Origin: Nocardia yamanashiensis NBRC 100130
GTDB lineage: Bacteria; Actinomycetota; Actinomycetes; Mycobacteriales; Mycobacteriaceae
Assembly: GCF_001613325.1 (NCBI RefSeq)
Contig: NZ_BDCD01000005.1
Coordinates: 1 to 64,000 of the forward strand
Length of the DNA stretch: 64,000 nucleotides
Direction: 5' to 3'
Under the pieces are notes generated by a model. The model did not search any database and was not told the DNA's origin. It was given only the letters and a program-made list of their open reading frames with translations. A program made the translations under genes and the position numbers. How positions within the stretch are numbered: position 1 is the stretch's first letter; each line of letters begins with the position of its first letter. Shown in pieces: positions 1-8,680 of the stretch.

Positions 1-13
1 GGCTTTCCGGGTT

Positions 14-478
14 TCAGCTGGCCGACATGGCCGAACCGTACCGGGCGAAGGTGTGTCCCTTGCTGGTGCAGGAGAAACTGCCGTGGAATCCCACGGCGCA
101 CTTCGCGCCGGCGTGCTCCACCCACGGTCCCCACGTATCACTGCCCGTCGCCACCTGATCGATGCTCGGGTTGCCGCCGGCCATGGTGTAGGCGCCGGGG
201 GCGAAACCCGGGTGTCCCGGGGCCCAGGGGACGTCGATGACGATCTGGGTGACCTGGAACGGGAGCGGGATATCGACCTGGCCGACCCTCATCGTCAGCC
301 AAGCCGAAGCGGCGAGATCGCAGCCGACGGTGCCGTCGGATGCGATGGAGCAGCTGAAGGTGCCGGCCCGGAAATACAGTGGCGCCGGATCTTCGGCCTG
401 GGCCGTGCCCGCGAGCGGGACGGTGACCAGAGCTGCGGTCGCGAGGAGAGCCGCGACCCGATACGTGAAGCTGCGCAT
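14..478 (-). CDS. Small secreted protein of unknown function
   Basis: This is a 154-residue exported protein that I do not recognise. It begins with a classical signal peptide: a basic N-terminus (MRSFTYR), a hydrophobic stretch to about residue 24, and a likely cleavage after AQA near residue 28. The mature part has four cysteines in two groups (FSC/GC near the start, KC/FSC near the end), which suggests two disulfides outside the cytoplasm. An in-frame TTG lies three codons upstream, but the ATG at 478 has an AAGGG ribosome site 10 bases ahead, so I chose it. It stands alone, divergent from the next gene. Confidence 0.75.
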   Translation of the reverse strand: MRSFTYRVAALLATAALVTVPLAGTAQAEDPAPLYFRAGTFSCSIASDGTVGCDLAASAWLTMRVGQVDIPLPFQVTQIVIDVPWAPGHPGFAPGAYTMAGGNPSIDQVATGSDTWGPWVEHAGAKCAVGFHGSFSCTSKGHTFARYGSAMSAS

Positions 479-731
479 GAAGAACAATCCCTTCCGAACG
501 GTGAACTCGATGGTTGCTATTCGGTGGTACTGCTGCGGGATTCTTCGTCAGCCACGCGCGGGGAGTTACAGATCAATTTTTGAAACGGGCAAACCGGTCG
601 GATGCTGGGCCGTTAGTCGTTCATTGGTGGATGCAGAGTCGGTCCGCCGAACCTGGGTGCAGCAGAGAGCAAGGGTGATCGGAACCGCACACAGCGCGGG
701 GGCGATCAACCGACCAGGAAGGTGAAAGACA

Positions 732-1574
732 ATGACCAGTGCCCCCAAGCCCGCGCTGAAACGGGCCGTGATGGTCGCCTCGACGTTCGCGCTCGCGGCC
801 GCCGGGCTCCAGTTCGGGACCGCTCCGGCCTACGCCGTGGCGACCCCCACCACCAAGTACGAGTGCAAGGACGTGCAGACGCCCGGCAGCCTGTTCCCCG
901 GCGACGAGGTCGCCTGCACGCTGACCGTCAGCACCACCGGCAACGACTCGTTCACCAATGTGATTGCGGAGCTGACGGTTCCGCAGAGCACCACCTACCA
1001 GTCCGGCGGCAACCTGCAGGGCAAGAAGGTGCAGTTCACCCTCGGCGAGGTGACCAAGACCAAGAGCGCCTCGGCCACCATGACCGTGATGGTCGACAGC
1101 AAGACCGCCGCCAATACCGCCATCTCCAGCGAGGCGGAGGTCAAGGGCTTCGCCCCGAACGGCGCGTTCCAGTCGAACGCCTCGTCCAACACCCTGACCA
1201 CCACCCTGCCGGTCGGCGGCGCCACCGGGCAGCTGGTCGCCAAGCAGGACACCGCGTCGGTGAACACCAACGGCCAGGCCGAGACCCCGATCGCCGATCT
1301 GGTCGACGCCCCGGCCGGCGTGACGCCGAAGATCGAACTGGTCACCAGCACCGAACCCAAGAAGGACTACGTCGCCTTCTCGATCGCCGCCGACGGCAAG
1401 TCGATCTCCTGGAGCGCGAAGTGCATCGCGGCCACCACCGAGACCCAGGCCTTCACCGTCAAGATCTCGGCCAACGGCCTGACCCCGGTCGAGTCGAAGG
1501 TGACGGTGCAGATCGGCAACAACGTGGTCAACCGGGGCCTGCTGCCCACCGACCCGTGCGTGCTGAAGCCCTGA
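732..1574 (+). CDS. Secreted surface protein, DUF11-like beta domain
   Basis: This is an exported protein of 280 residues. A signal peptide covers about residues 1-35, with a KR-containing N-terminus, an Ala-rich core and an APAYA cleavage site. The rest is Thr/Ser/Val-rich, with patterns such as ACTLTV and NDSFTNVIAELTVP that resemble the immunoglobulin-like DUF11 or CARDB-type repeats of cell-surface proteins. Four cysteines (YEC, VAC, AKC, DPC) could form two disulfides. There is no LPXTG motif or lipobox, so it is probably secreted or loosely attached. The start has an AAGGTG ribosome site, and a strong hairpin terminator follows. The function is unknown; the domain call is by appearance only. 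Confidence 0.7.
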   Translation: MTSAPKPALKRAVMVASTFALAAAGLQFGTAPAYAVATPTTKYECKDVQTPGSLFPGDEVACTLTVSTTGNDSFTNVIAELTVPQSTTYQSGGNLQGKKVQFTLGEVTKTKSASATMTVMVDSKTAANTAISSEAEVKGFAPNGAFQSNASSNTLTTTLPVGGATGQLVAKQDTASVNTNGQAETPIADLVDAPAGVTPKIELVTSTEPKKDYVAFSIAADGKSISWSAKCIAATTETQAFTVKISANGLTPVESKVTVQIGNNVVNRGLLPTDPCVLKP

Positions 1575-1593
1575 TATCCAACTCGAACAGCGC

Positions 1594-1628
1594 ATTCGGC
1601 GCGGCTCCCCACCGGAGCCGCGCCGAAT
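1594..1628 (+). terminator. Hairpin terminator after the surface-protein gene
   Basis: A perfect 15-bp inverted repeat (ATTCGGCGCGGCTCC and its complement) has a 5-base loop and lies 19 bases past the stop codon. A short T-containing stretch follows rather than a long T run. This is typical of high-G+C actinobacterial intrinsic terminators. Confidence 0.7.
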
Positions 1629-1724
1629 CGACATTTCCGGCCCGAAACCCGACCCGACCGGCCCGAGTTCGGTAGTCGGCATCCAGGGCCCGCCCGCCGG
1701 GGTAGATTGTGTGTACCGGCAAGT

Positions 1725-1736
1725 TACTTGTAAGTA
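1725..1736. promoter_or_regulatory. Palindrome abutting the gabD2 ribosome site
   Basis: TACTTGTAAGTA is a perfect palindrome with 5-bp arms and a 2-base centre. It directly touches the AGGAGG ribosome site of gabD2, 10 bases before the start codon. A protein bound here would block translation initiation or early transcription. I cannot assign a regulator. No regulatory gene lies next to it. Confidence 0.35.
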
Positions 1737-1746
1737 GGAGGCGACG

Positions 1747-3300
1747 ATGCCCGTCCCGGCACCCGCGGTGTTCGAACGTCTGCGGACCTTCGCGGCGGTG
1801 GATACCACCCAGGACCGCGAGAATCGAGCGATCACCGAGGTTTTCACCGGACAGACCCTGGGCACCGTGCCGGTCGGCACCGCCGCGGACGTCGCCGAGG
1901 CCATGGCCAAAGCCCGTGCGGCGCAGGTGGAATGGGCGGCGCGCACGCCGAAGGCGCGGGCCGAGGTGTTCGAGCGGTATCGCGAGCTGGTGGTCGAGAA
2001 CCGCGAATACCTGATGGACATCGTGCAGGCCGAGACCGGCAAGGCGCGCTGGGCGGCCCAGGAAGAGATCATGGGGCTGATGTTCGCGGCCCGCTATTTC
2101 GCCCGCGTCGCACCGCAATTGCTGACCTCGCACAGTGTGCCCGGCGCGTTCCCGGTGCTCAATCGCGCGGCCGTGCGGCATGTGCCCAAGGGCGTGGTCG
2201 GGGTGATCGCGCCCTGGAACTACCCGATGCTGCTCTCGATCGGCGATTCCATCCCGGCGCTGCTCGCCGGTAACGGCGTGGTCGTGAAACCGGACAGCCA
2301 GACGCCGTATTCGTCGCTGGCCAATGCCGAACTGCTCGCCCGCGCCGGGCTGCCGCGCGATCTGTTCGCGGTGGTGACCGGACCCGGCACCGTGGTCGGC
2401 ACCGCCATCGTGGACTCCTGCGACTACCTGATGTTCACCGGTTCCTCCGAGACCGGCCGCACCCTGGCCGAACAGTGTGGGCGGCGGCTGATCGGGTTCT
2501 CCGCCGAGCTCGGCGGCAAGAACCCGATGATCGTCACCAAGGGCGCGAAGCTCGACAAGGCCGCCAAGGCCGCGGTGCGCGCGTGCTTCTCCAATGCCGG
2601 GCAGCTGTGCATCTCCATCGAGCGGCTCTACGTGGAGCAGTCGGTGGCCGCCGAATTCACCGACCTGTTCGTGGCCGCGGTCAAGGAAGCGAAACTCGGT
2701 GTGGCCTACGACTTCTCGGCCGATATGGGCTCGCTGATCTCCAATGCCCAGCTGGAGACGGTCACCAAGCATGTCGCCGACGCGGTCTCCAAGGGCGCGA
2801 AGGTGCTCACCGGCGGCAATGCCCGCCCGGATCTGGGTCCGCTGTTCTACGAGCCCACCGTGCTCGCCGACGTCACCGACGAGATGGAGTGCGGCCGCAA
2901 CGAGACCTTCGGCCCGCTGGTCTCCATCTACCCGGTGGCCGATGTGGAAGAGGCCATCGCCCGCGCCAACGACACCGCCTACGGCCTGAACGCCAGCGTC
3001 TGGGCGGAGAGCAAGTCCGCGGGCGAGCGCATCGCCGAACGCCTGCACGCCGGAACCGTCTGCGTCGACGAGGGTTACGCGCCCGCCTGGGGCACCACCG
3101 GCGCACCCATGGGCGGCATGGGGATCTCCGGCGTGGGCCGCCGGCACGGTCCCGACGGGCTGCTCAAGTTCACCGAACCGCAGACCGTCGTGGTCACCCG
3201 GTTCCTGAATCTCGATCCGCCGCCGCTGCTTTCGCAGGAGAAGTGGCAGCCGCTGCTGATGACGCTGGCGCGCGGCATCCGCTTCCTGCCGGGTCGCTAG
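1747..3300 (+). CDS. gabD2: Succinate-semialdehyde dehydrogenase GabD2
   Basis: This cytoplasmic enzyme oxidises succinic semialdehyde to succinate with NAD(P)+, feeding the end of the GABA shunt or the alpha-ketoglutarate decarboxylase bypass into the TCA cycle. Its 517 residues match remembered M. tuberculosis GabD2 closely along the whole length, including the MP-AP-VF-RLR start and a C-terminal LDPP segment. Visible active-site elements are PWNYP (about 156-160), the general base Glu254 in ELGGKN, and nucleophile Cys288 in AGQLCIS. An AGGAGG ribosome site precedes the ATG. The gene stands alone, with a methyltransferase 58 bases downstream. Other aldehyde substrates are possible, but the close family match makes this a firm call. 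Confidence 0.92.
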   Translation: MPVPAPAVFERLRTFAAVDTTQDRENRAITEVFTGQTLGTVPVGTAADVAEAMAKARAAQVEWAARTPKARAEVFERYRELVVENREYLMDIVQAETGKARWAAQEEIMGLMFAARYFARVAPQLLTSHSVPGAFPVLNRAAVRHVPKGVVGVIAPWNYPMLLSIGDSIPALLAGNGVVVKPDSQTPYSSLANAELLARAGLPRDLFAVVTGPGTVVGTAIVDSCDYLMFTGSSETGRTLAEQCGRRLIGFSAELGGKNPMIVTKGAKLDKAAKAAVRACFSNAGQLCISIERLYVEQSVAAEFTDLFVAAVKEAKLGVAYDFSADMGSLISNAQLETVTKHVADAVSKGAKVLTGGNARPDLGPLFYEPTVLADVTDEMECGRNETFGPLVSIYPVADVEEAIARANDTAYGLNASVWAESKSAGERIAERLHAGTVCVDEGYAPAWGTTGAPMGGMGISGVGRRHGPDGLLKFTEPQTVVVTRFLNLDPPPLLSQEKWQPLLMTLARGIRFLPGR

Positions 3301-3358
3301 GGCACGCTGCCGGCCGCCCCGGCCCTGCGTAGGCTGGGGCCGGTCGAAAGGAATGCCG

Positions 3359-4180
3359 ATGCCGGACAACCCGCTGGCCGCGCCCACGCCCTGGGACGAT
3401 ATCGCCGACGGCTACGACGATGTGATGACCGACCTGATGCGGCCGTTCGCGGTCGAGGCGCTGCGGCTGGCCGCGCCGGCGCGCAATACCAAGATCATCG
3501 ACGTCGCCACCGGCCCGGGCACCCTGGCCCTGCTCGCCGCGCCGATGGTGCGCGAGGTCGTCGCGGTCGATTTCTCCGAGGCCATGATCCGGCGGCTGCG
3601 GCACGCCATCATGCGGGCGGGGACGACCAACCTGCTGACCGGGGTCGGCGACGGACAGGAATTGCGTTACGCCTCGGGGCGTTTCGACGTCGCGTTCTCC
3701 ATCTTCGGCCTGATGTTCTTCCCCGATCGCGCCCGCGGCTTCGCCGAACTGCGCCGGGTGCTGCGGCCCGGCGGGCTGGCGGTGGTGTCGAGCTGGGCGC
3801 CGGTCGCCGATTCGCCGCTGATGACGCTGCTGTACGAGGCGGTGCACGCCGGGAATCCGGAATTCGCGGTGCCGCAACCGAATCCGCTCACCCTGGAGAA
3901 TCCGGAGGTGTTCGAGCGGGAGCTGCGGGCAGCCGGTTTCACCGAGGTAACCGTGCGCCCGCACACCGAATCCTTCGCCTATGTGTCGGCCCGGCAGTTG
4001 TGGGACAAGCTCACCCGGGGGAGCGCGCCCATGCACATGGCTCGCAGCACCACCGATCCGGCGGTCTGGAAAGCCCAGGAGCAGGCCATGATCGACCACC
4101 TCGAGGCGCATTACACCCCGGGCGAAGCGCTGTCCACGACGGCGTGGCTGGGCACGGGCGTCGCCCCGAAAGCGGAGTAG
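3359..4180 (+). CDS. Class I SAM-dependent methyltransferase
   Basis: This is a Methyltransf_11/UbiE-like protein of 273 residues. The SAM-binding motif I is IDVATGPGT near residue 45, followed by VVAVDFSEAMI (acidic ribose-binding loop) and a DVAFSIFGLMFF segment typical of motif IV. The substrate cannot be told from the sequence; quinones, lipids and small aromatics are all used by relatives. An ATG six bases earlier is also in frame. The AAAGGA ribosome site sits 7 bases from the ATG at 3359 and only 1 base from the other, so I chose 3359. It may be cotranscribed with gabD2. A strong hairpin terminator follows the stop. Confidence 0.8.
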   Translation: MPDNPLAAPTPWDDIADGYDDVMTDLMRPFAVEALRLAAPARNTKIIDVATGPGTLALLAAPMVREVVAVDFSEAMIRRLRHAIMRAGTTNLLTGVGDGQELRYASGRFDVAFSIFGLMFFPDRARGFAELRRVLRPGGLAVVSSWAPVADSPLMTLLYEAVHAGNPEFAVPQPNPLTLENPEVFERELRAAGFTEVTVRPHTESFAYVSARQLWDKLTRGSAPMHMARSTTDPAVWKAQEQAMIDHLEAHYTPGEALSTTAWLGTGVAPKAE

Positions 4181-4184
4181 GGGC

Positions 4185-4226
4185 GCGGTGGTGCGGCCGG
4201 CCCGGAGAAACCGGCCGCACCACCGC
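4185..4226. terminator. Bidirectional hairpin between convergent genes
   Basis: A perfect 16-bp stem (GCGGTGGTGCGGCCGG and its complement) with a 10-base loop fills almost the whole gap between a plus-strand and a minus-strand gene. It can terminate transcription from both sides. Confidence 0.75.
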
Positions 4227-4229
4227 TTC

Positions 4230-4637
4230 TCATCCGGTCAAGTCGATGCCTCTGGGCGGAGCGGGAGCCGCTTCCAACACCGCCGTCTCGGTATCGGTGA
4301 ATAGTCTCGACCGGATGATGAATCGGACGCCTTCCGGCGCTTCGAGGGAGAATCCGCCGCCTCTGCCGGGAACGACATCGACGGTGAGGTGGGTGTGCCG
4401 CCAGTATTCGTATTGGTCGGCGCTCATCCAGAACGCGGTGTCCGGGAAGACGCGGCCCAGTAGTACGTCGGCCGCACCGACGCGGAACTCGCCCAGCGGG
4501 TAGCACATCGGGGAGCTGCCGTCACAGCAGCCGCCGGATTGGTGGAACATCACCGGGCCGTGGTGGGAGATGAGCCCTTGCAACACGTCGGCGGCCGCCT
4601 CGGTGATGCTCACCCTGGACACGGAACCCGTCTTCAT
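4230..4637 (-). CDS. DUF779 protein, acetaldehyde-dehydrogenase partner
   Basis: This is a 135-residue DUF779 family protein. Characteristic features are the GCCDGSSPMC cysteine cluster near residues 36-45 and the DTAFWMSADQYEYW region. Family members are nearly always encoded beside an acetaldehyde dehydrogenase, as here: the upstream dehydrogenase gene ends one base before this gene starts, so the two form an operon. The biochemical role is not established to my knowledge. The clustered cysteines suggest metal or redox chemistry, possibly a cofactor or protective role for the dehydrogenase; that part is inference. Length is normal for the family. Confidence 0.85.
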   Translation of the reverse strand: MKTGSVSRVSITEAAADVLQGLISHHGPVMFHQSGGCCDGSSPMCYPLGEFRVGAADVLLGRVFPDTAFWMSADQYEYWRHTHLTVDVVPGRGGGFSLEAPEGVRFIIRSRLFTDTETAVLEAAPAPPRGIDLTG

Positions 4638-4638
4638 A

Positions 4639-6156
4639 TCAGAAGAACCCCAGCTTCTTCGGTGCGTACGAGACCAAGAGGTTCTTGGTCTGCTGATAGT
4701 GGTCCAGCATCATCTTGTGCGTCTCGCGGCCGATGCCGGACTTCTTGTAACCGCCGAACGCGGCGTGTGCGGGATAGGCGTGGAAGCAATTCGTCCACAC
4801 CCGACCGGCTTTGATGGCGCGCCCGACCCGATAGGCGGTGCTGCCGTCCCGCGACCAGACGCCCGCGCCGAGCCCATAGAGGGTGTCGTTGGCGATGGTG
4901 ATCGCTTCGGCTTCGCTGTCGAACCGGGTCACCGCGACCACCGGTCCGAAGATCTCCTCCTGGAAGATCCGCATATCGTTGCGGCCCTCGAAGATGGTCG
5001 GCTCGATATAGAACCCGTTGGGGTAGCCCTCGACCTTGCGCATCTCGCCGCCGGTGAGCACCCGCGCGCCCTCTTTGCGGCCGATATCGATGTAGGACAG
5101 GATCTTCTCGTACTGATCGTTGCTGGCCTGTGCGCCGATCATGGTCGAATCGTCGAGCGGGTTACCGCCCTTGATGGCCTTGGTGCGTTCGATACAGCGT
5201 GCCAGGAACTCGTCATAGATGGACGAATGGATCAGCGCCCGCGACGGGCAGGTGCACACCTCGCCCTGGTTGAGCGCGAACATGACGAACCCTTCGACCG
5301 CCTTGTCCAGGAAGTCGTCGTCGGCCGCGGCCACATCGGGGAAGAAGATATTGGGCGATTTGCCGCCCAGCTCCAGGGTGACCGGGATGATGTTCTCGCT
5401 CGCGTACTGCATGATGAGCCGCCCGGTGGTGGTCTCACCGGTGAAGGCGATCTTGGCCACCCGCGGGCTGGACGCCAGCGGCTTGCCCGCTTCCACGCCG
5501 AATCCGTTGACCACGTTGAGAACTCCGGGCGGCAGCAGATCGGCGATGAGCTCGACGACCAGCAGCAGTGAGGCCGGGGTCTGTTCAGCGGGCTTGATGA
5601 CGACGCAGTTGCCGGCGGCCAGCGCGGGCGCCAGTTTCCAGGCCGCCATCAGGATGGGGAAGTTCCACGGAATGATCTGCCCGACCACGCCGAGCGGTTC
5701 GTGGAAGTGGTAGGCGACGGTGTCCGCGTCGATCTCCGAGAGCGAACCCTCTTGTGCGCGAACGGCTCCCGCGTAGTAGCGGAAATGGTCGACCGCCAGC
5801 GGCAGATCCGCGGCGAGGGTCTCGCGGACGGGCTTGCCGTTCTCCCAGGTCTCGGCGACCGCCAGCCGCTCCAGGTTCTCCTCGATCCGGTCGGCGATCT
5901 TGTTCAGGATATTGGCACGTTCGGTCACCGACGTGGCACCCCAGGTCGCCGTGGCCCGGTGCGCGGCCTCGAGCGCCATATCGATATCGGCCGCCCCGGA
6001 ACGCGCCACCTCGCAGAAGGTTTCACCGTCGATGGGCGAGGGATTGTCGAAGTAACGGCCTTCTATCGGGGCTTTCCAGTCGCCGCCGATGAAGTTGTCG
6101 TAGCGGCGGCTATAGGCGACGATGCTGCCGTCGGCGCCCGGTTTTGCATAGATCAT
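4639..6156 (-). CDS. NAD-dependent acetaldehyde dehydrogenase (ExaC/AcoD type)
   Basis: This 505-residue aldehyde dehydrogenase is of the group that oxidises acetaldehyde and other short aldehydes during alcohol or acetoin breakdown. Visible elements are PWNFP at about 163-167, the base Glu262 in LELGGKSP, and nucleophile Cys301 in [11 protein letters not shown], a motif typical of the ExaC/AcoD group. The C-terminal [10 protein letters not shown] segment and full length are intact. It is the first gene of a two-gene operon with the DUF779 protein. A GAF-type regulator on the same strand lies just upstream and probably controls it. An AGGAG ribosome site precedes the ATG. A CRP-like palindrome lies 27 bases ahead of the start. 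Confidence 0.9.
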   Translation of the reverse strand: MIYAKPGADGSIVAYSRRYDNFIGGDWKAPIEGRYFDNPSPIDGETFCEVARSGAADIDMALEAAHRATATWGATSVTERANILNKIADRIEENLERLAVAETWENGKPVRETLAADLPLAVDHFRYYAGAVRAQEGSLSEIDADTVAYHFHEPLGVVGQIIPWNFPILMAAWKLAPALAAGNCVVIKPAEQTPASLLLVVELIADLLPPGVLNVVNGFGVEAGKPLASSPRVAKIAFTGETTTGRLIMQYASENIIPVTLELGGKSPNIFFPDVAAADDDFLDKAVEGFVMFALNQGEVCTCPSRALIHSSIYDEFLARCIERTKAIKGGNPLDDSTMIGAQASNDQYEKILSYIDIGRKEGARVLTGGEMRKVEGYPNGFYIEPTIFEGRNDMRIFQEEIFGPVVAVTRFDSEAEAITIANDTLYGLGAGVWSRDGSTAYRVGRAIKAGRVWTNCFHAYPAHAAFGGYKKSGIGRETHKMMLDHYQQTKNLLVSYAPKKLGFF

Positions 6157-6182
6157 GGCGCGGCTCCTGATCGCAATGCTGC

Positions 6183-6198
6183 GGTGACGGGGGTCACT
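6183..6198. promoter_or_regulatory. CRP-like palindrome before the aldehyde dehydrogenase
   Basis: GGTGA-N6-TCACT matches the CRP/FNR consensus TGTGA-N6-TCACA at 8 of 10 positions. It lies just upstream of the dehydrogenase start, where a bound protein would overlap the promoter. Short G+C-rich palindromes occur by chance in such DNA, so this is tentative. Confidence 0.35.
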
Positions 6199-6302
6199 AT
6201 GAACCGGTGTGGTTGGCGGCAGGTTGCCGCTGGGTTGGTGAAAAGTAGGCAGGTCACTGCAACCCGGTTGGCGCCGCGTCGGCGTCCGGAAAGCGTTGCG
6301 GC

Positions 6303-7538
6303 TCAGCCTTTAGTAGCGGTGTGCAGGCGCGCGGCGGCCAGGGCGCGGCGGCTGTCGCCGGGCGGCAGCAGCAGCATGGCGTGCTCGTGGATCTCGATAT
6401 CGTCGGGGCAGCGCTGGCCGAAGCGCAGGGCGTGCTCGGGATTGCGGTCGGCCAGCACGGCGGTGCGCAGGCAGACGTCGAGATGCTCGCGCCATTGCAC
6501 GATGCCCGGGATATCGGAATCCGGTAGCAGCGGACCGCGATACAGGCGCACGGCGGTGGTGAGATCACCGGCTTCCAGCGCGGCCAGCAGTTCCACCGCA
6601 TCGCAGCCGATGGGCTCGGTGAGCATGTAGCGGCGGTCGGCGATCTGGCCGTCGGTGGCCTGGCGCAGGCGCGAGACGTCGGCCTTCAGGGTGCTCGCCG
6701 CGACGGATCGGTCGCCGTAGACGGCCTCGCGCAGGCGTTCCGCGGTGAAGCCCTCGGGTTCGAGCGCCAGCAGGGTGAGGATCTCCAGCTGGCGCGGGCG
6801 CATGGCGACCGGTTTCCCCGCCTTGTACAGGTGCGGGCGGCCCAGGCACTCCAGACGGGTGCGGGGCGCGGGGCGCGACTGTTCCACGTGCACACGGGAT
6901 TCGATGGCGGTGACCAGCGCGCGCACGGTGGTGAGGATCAGCGGATGCGCGCGGTCCCAATACGTCGACAGATCCAGCACGCCCAGTTGCCGGCCGTCGG
7001 CGGCGCGGATCGGCGCACAGTAGCAGACCCAGCCGTGCAGGGCCTCCACCAGATGCTCTGCGGCCCAGACGGATCCGGGGCGACCGGTGTGCAGGGACAT
7101 GGAGACGCCGGTGGTGCCCATGTACGGTTCGTCCCAGCAGCCGCCGGGGGCGAGGTTGACGGTTTCGGCCCGGCGGCGCACCGACCGGTCGCCGCAGCTG
7201 AAGAGCACGGTGCCGACCTCGTCGGTGACCACCGCGATCATGCCCGCGTCCTCGGTGATGGCGCGCAGCTCGCCCGCCAGTTCGGTGACCGGGGTGCGCA
7301 GCGGCGATTCGGCCCAGCGCGAACCCAATTCGTCGCGATCGGTGGCCGGGGCGACGGCGCGGGCGGGATCGACCGTGCGTAGCGAACGTTCCCAGGACTC
7401 CACCACTTCGTGGCGCAGCGTGGGCACGGCATCGAGCTGGCGGGGGCGACCGGTCGCCTTGCCCATCCCGGTGGCCCAGCGCGCCCACGCCTTCTCCAGC
7501 TCGGCACGATGCTCCGAGCGAGCGGGCACCTGCGTCAT
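6303..7538 (-). CDS. GAF-domain regulator with SARP-like DNA-binding domain
   Basis: This is a cytoplasmic transcription regulator of 411 residues. Residues about 70-215 form the AcoR-like GAF sensor, with the family pattern of a GTTG turn followed by an EH pair ([12 protein letters not shown]). In the usual AcoR architecture a sigma-54 AAA+ domain would follow. Here residues about 228-310 instead look like the winged-helix DNA-binding domain of SARP/OmpR proteins ([20 protein letters not shown]), and the rest resembles a short BTAD helical region. The ATG at 7538 has a GAGGAG site. It lies just upstream of the acetaldehyde-dehydrogenase operon on the same strand and is its likely activator. 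The effector is unknown. Confidence 0.8.
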   Translation of the reverse strand: MTQVPARSEHRAELEKAWARWATGMGKATGRPRQLDAVPTLRHEVVESWERSLRTVDPARAVAPATDRDELGSRWAESPLRTPVTELAGELRAITEDAGMIAVVTDEVGTVLFSCGDRSVRRRAETVNLAPGGCWDEPYMGTTGVSMSLHTGRPGSVWAAEHLVEALHGWVCYCAPIRAADGRQLGVLDLSTYWDRAHPLILTTVRALVTAIESRVHVEQSRPAPRTRLECLGRPHLYKAGKPVAMRPRQLEILTLLALEPEGFTAERLREAVYGDRSVAASTLKADVSRLRQATDGQIADRRYMLTEPIGCDAVELLAALEAGDLTTAVRLYRGPLLPDSDIPGIVQWREHLDVCLRTAVLADRNPEHALRFGQRCPDDIEIHEHAMLLLPPGDSRRALAAARLHTATKG

Positions 7539-7719
7539 CGCACAATCTCCTCGCGGGCAGCCGGACTTGCGATACCCCATGATGGCGCGTGCCCCCATCG
7601 CGTGCAGCCCAATTCCGGGCACTGCGCGCGTTAATTCCGCCGAGTTCGCTTCGCAGTGTTCGCCGAGTCTGCGTTCGCGCAGCCCGCGGGCGGCGAATCA
7701 GGCTGGTAGACAGGAATCC

Positions 7720-8601
7720 ATGGTGCTTCCCTTCCGCTTCGGCGTTAACCTCACCGTCCCCGGCTCGCGGGCCGCCTGGATCGAGAAATGCCGCCGCGCC
7801 GAGGAACTCGGCTACGACGTCATCGGCGTGCCGGACCATCTCAACCTGCCGGCGCCGTTTCCCGCGCTCATGCTGGCGGCGTCGGTGACCGAGCGGCCGC
7901 GCTTGAACACGTTCGTGCTCAATACTCCTTTCTATAATCCGGTGCTGCTGGCGCGGGACGTGGCGGGACTGGATCAGCTGACCGACGGCCGGGTGGAGCT
8001 CGGGCTGGGTGCGGGCTACGTGCAAGCCGAATTCGATGCCGCGGGAATCCCGTTCCCGTCCGCGGGGGAGCGGGTCCGGCATCTGGAACACACCATCGGC
8101 ACCCTCCGCGAGCTGTTCACGAACCCCGAATACCAGCCGGCCCCCGCGCAACCGGGCGGTCCGCCCCTGCTCATCGCGGGCTGGGGTGAACGGGTGCTGC
8201 GCCTGGCCGCCGAGCGCGCCGACATCATCGCCTTCACCGGTGGGCACGCCGCCGACAGCGGGCACATCAGCCTCGCCGATTCCGCCACCACCGCCAAGAA
8301 GACCGACTACGTGCGCGAACTGCTCGGCGCGCGCGGCGACCGGGTCGAATTGAACCTGCTGATCCAGGCCGTGGTGGAACCGGAGGACCGCGACGCGGCG
8401 CTGGAACGCCTCACCACCCACCTGCCCTTCGGCCTCGCCGACGATCCCGCCGATATTCCGACCCTGCTCATCGGCCGCCTCGACGAGATGGCCGCCGCCC
8501 TGCAGCAGCGCCGGGATCGCTTCGGCTTCAACTACTTCAGCGTCCTCGAGCACAATATGGAACGGTTCGCGCCGCTCATTCCGCTGCTGCGCGGCGAATA
8601 G
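7720..8601 (+). CDS. LLM-class F420-dependent oxidoreductase
   Basis: This is a luciferase-like monooxygenase family protein of 293 residues with a TIM-barrel fold. Visible landmarks are the N-terminal FGVNL strand, GYDVIGVPDH near residue 30 (the usual F420/flavin pocket His), the LTDGRVELGLGAGY motif near 85-100, and PPLLIAGWGERVL in the second half. It most resembles the actinobacterial subfamily TIGR03621. Such enzymes use reduced F420 to reduce small organic substrates; the substrate here is unknown. The ATG has an AGGA site 4 bases away. The reading frame stays open far upstream, but that part lacks homology and overlaps the divergent regulator. Confidence 0.85.
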   Translation: MVLPFRFGVNLTVPGSRAAWIEKCRRAEELGYDVIGVPDHLNLPAPFPALMLAASVTERPRLNTFVLNTPFYNPVLLARDVAGLDQLTDGRVELGLGAGYVQAEFDAAGIPFPSAGERVRHLEHTIGTLRELFTNPEYQPAPAQPGGPPLLIAGWGERVLRLAAERADIIAFTGGHAADSGHISLADSATTAKKTDYVRELLGARGDRVELNLLIQAVVEPEDRDAALERLTTHLPFGLADDPADIPTLLIGRLDEMAAALQQRRDRFGFNYFSVLEHNMERFAPLIPLLRGE

Positions 8602-8680
8602 CAGGCGCTCCCGGCACGTTTGACGATCTTCCAGCGAGGCATTGCGTCGGCAGAACGACGAACTCGGCTAGGAGGAACGG

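Noticed and set aside
621..2072. Long minus-strand open frame (483 codons) across the surface-protein gene and into gabD2
   Set aside because: It lies opposite real genes with signal peptide and full family homology; its composition is Arg/Gly-rich shadow translation typical of high-G+C DNA.
6565..8553. Long minus-strand open frame (662 codons)
   Set aside because: It covers the F420 oxidoreductase on the other strand and the GAF regulator in another frame. Both have clear domains, while this frame has none.
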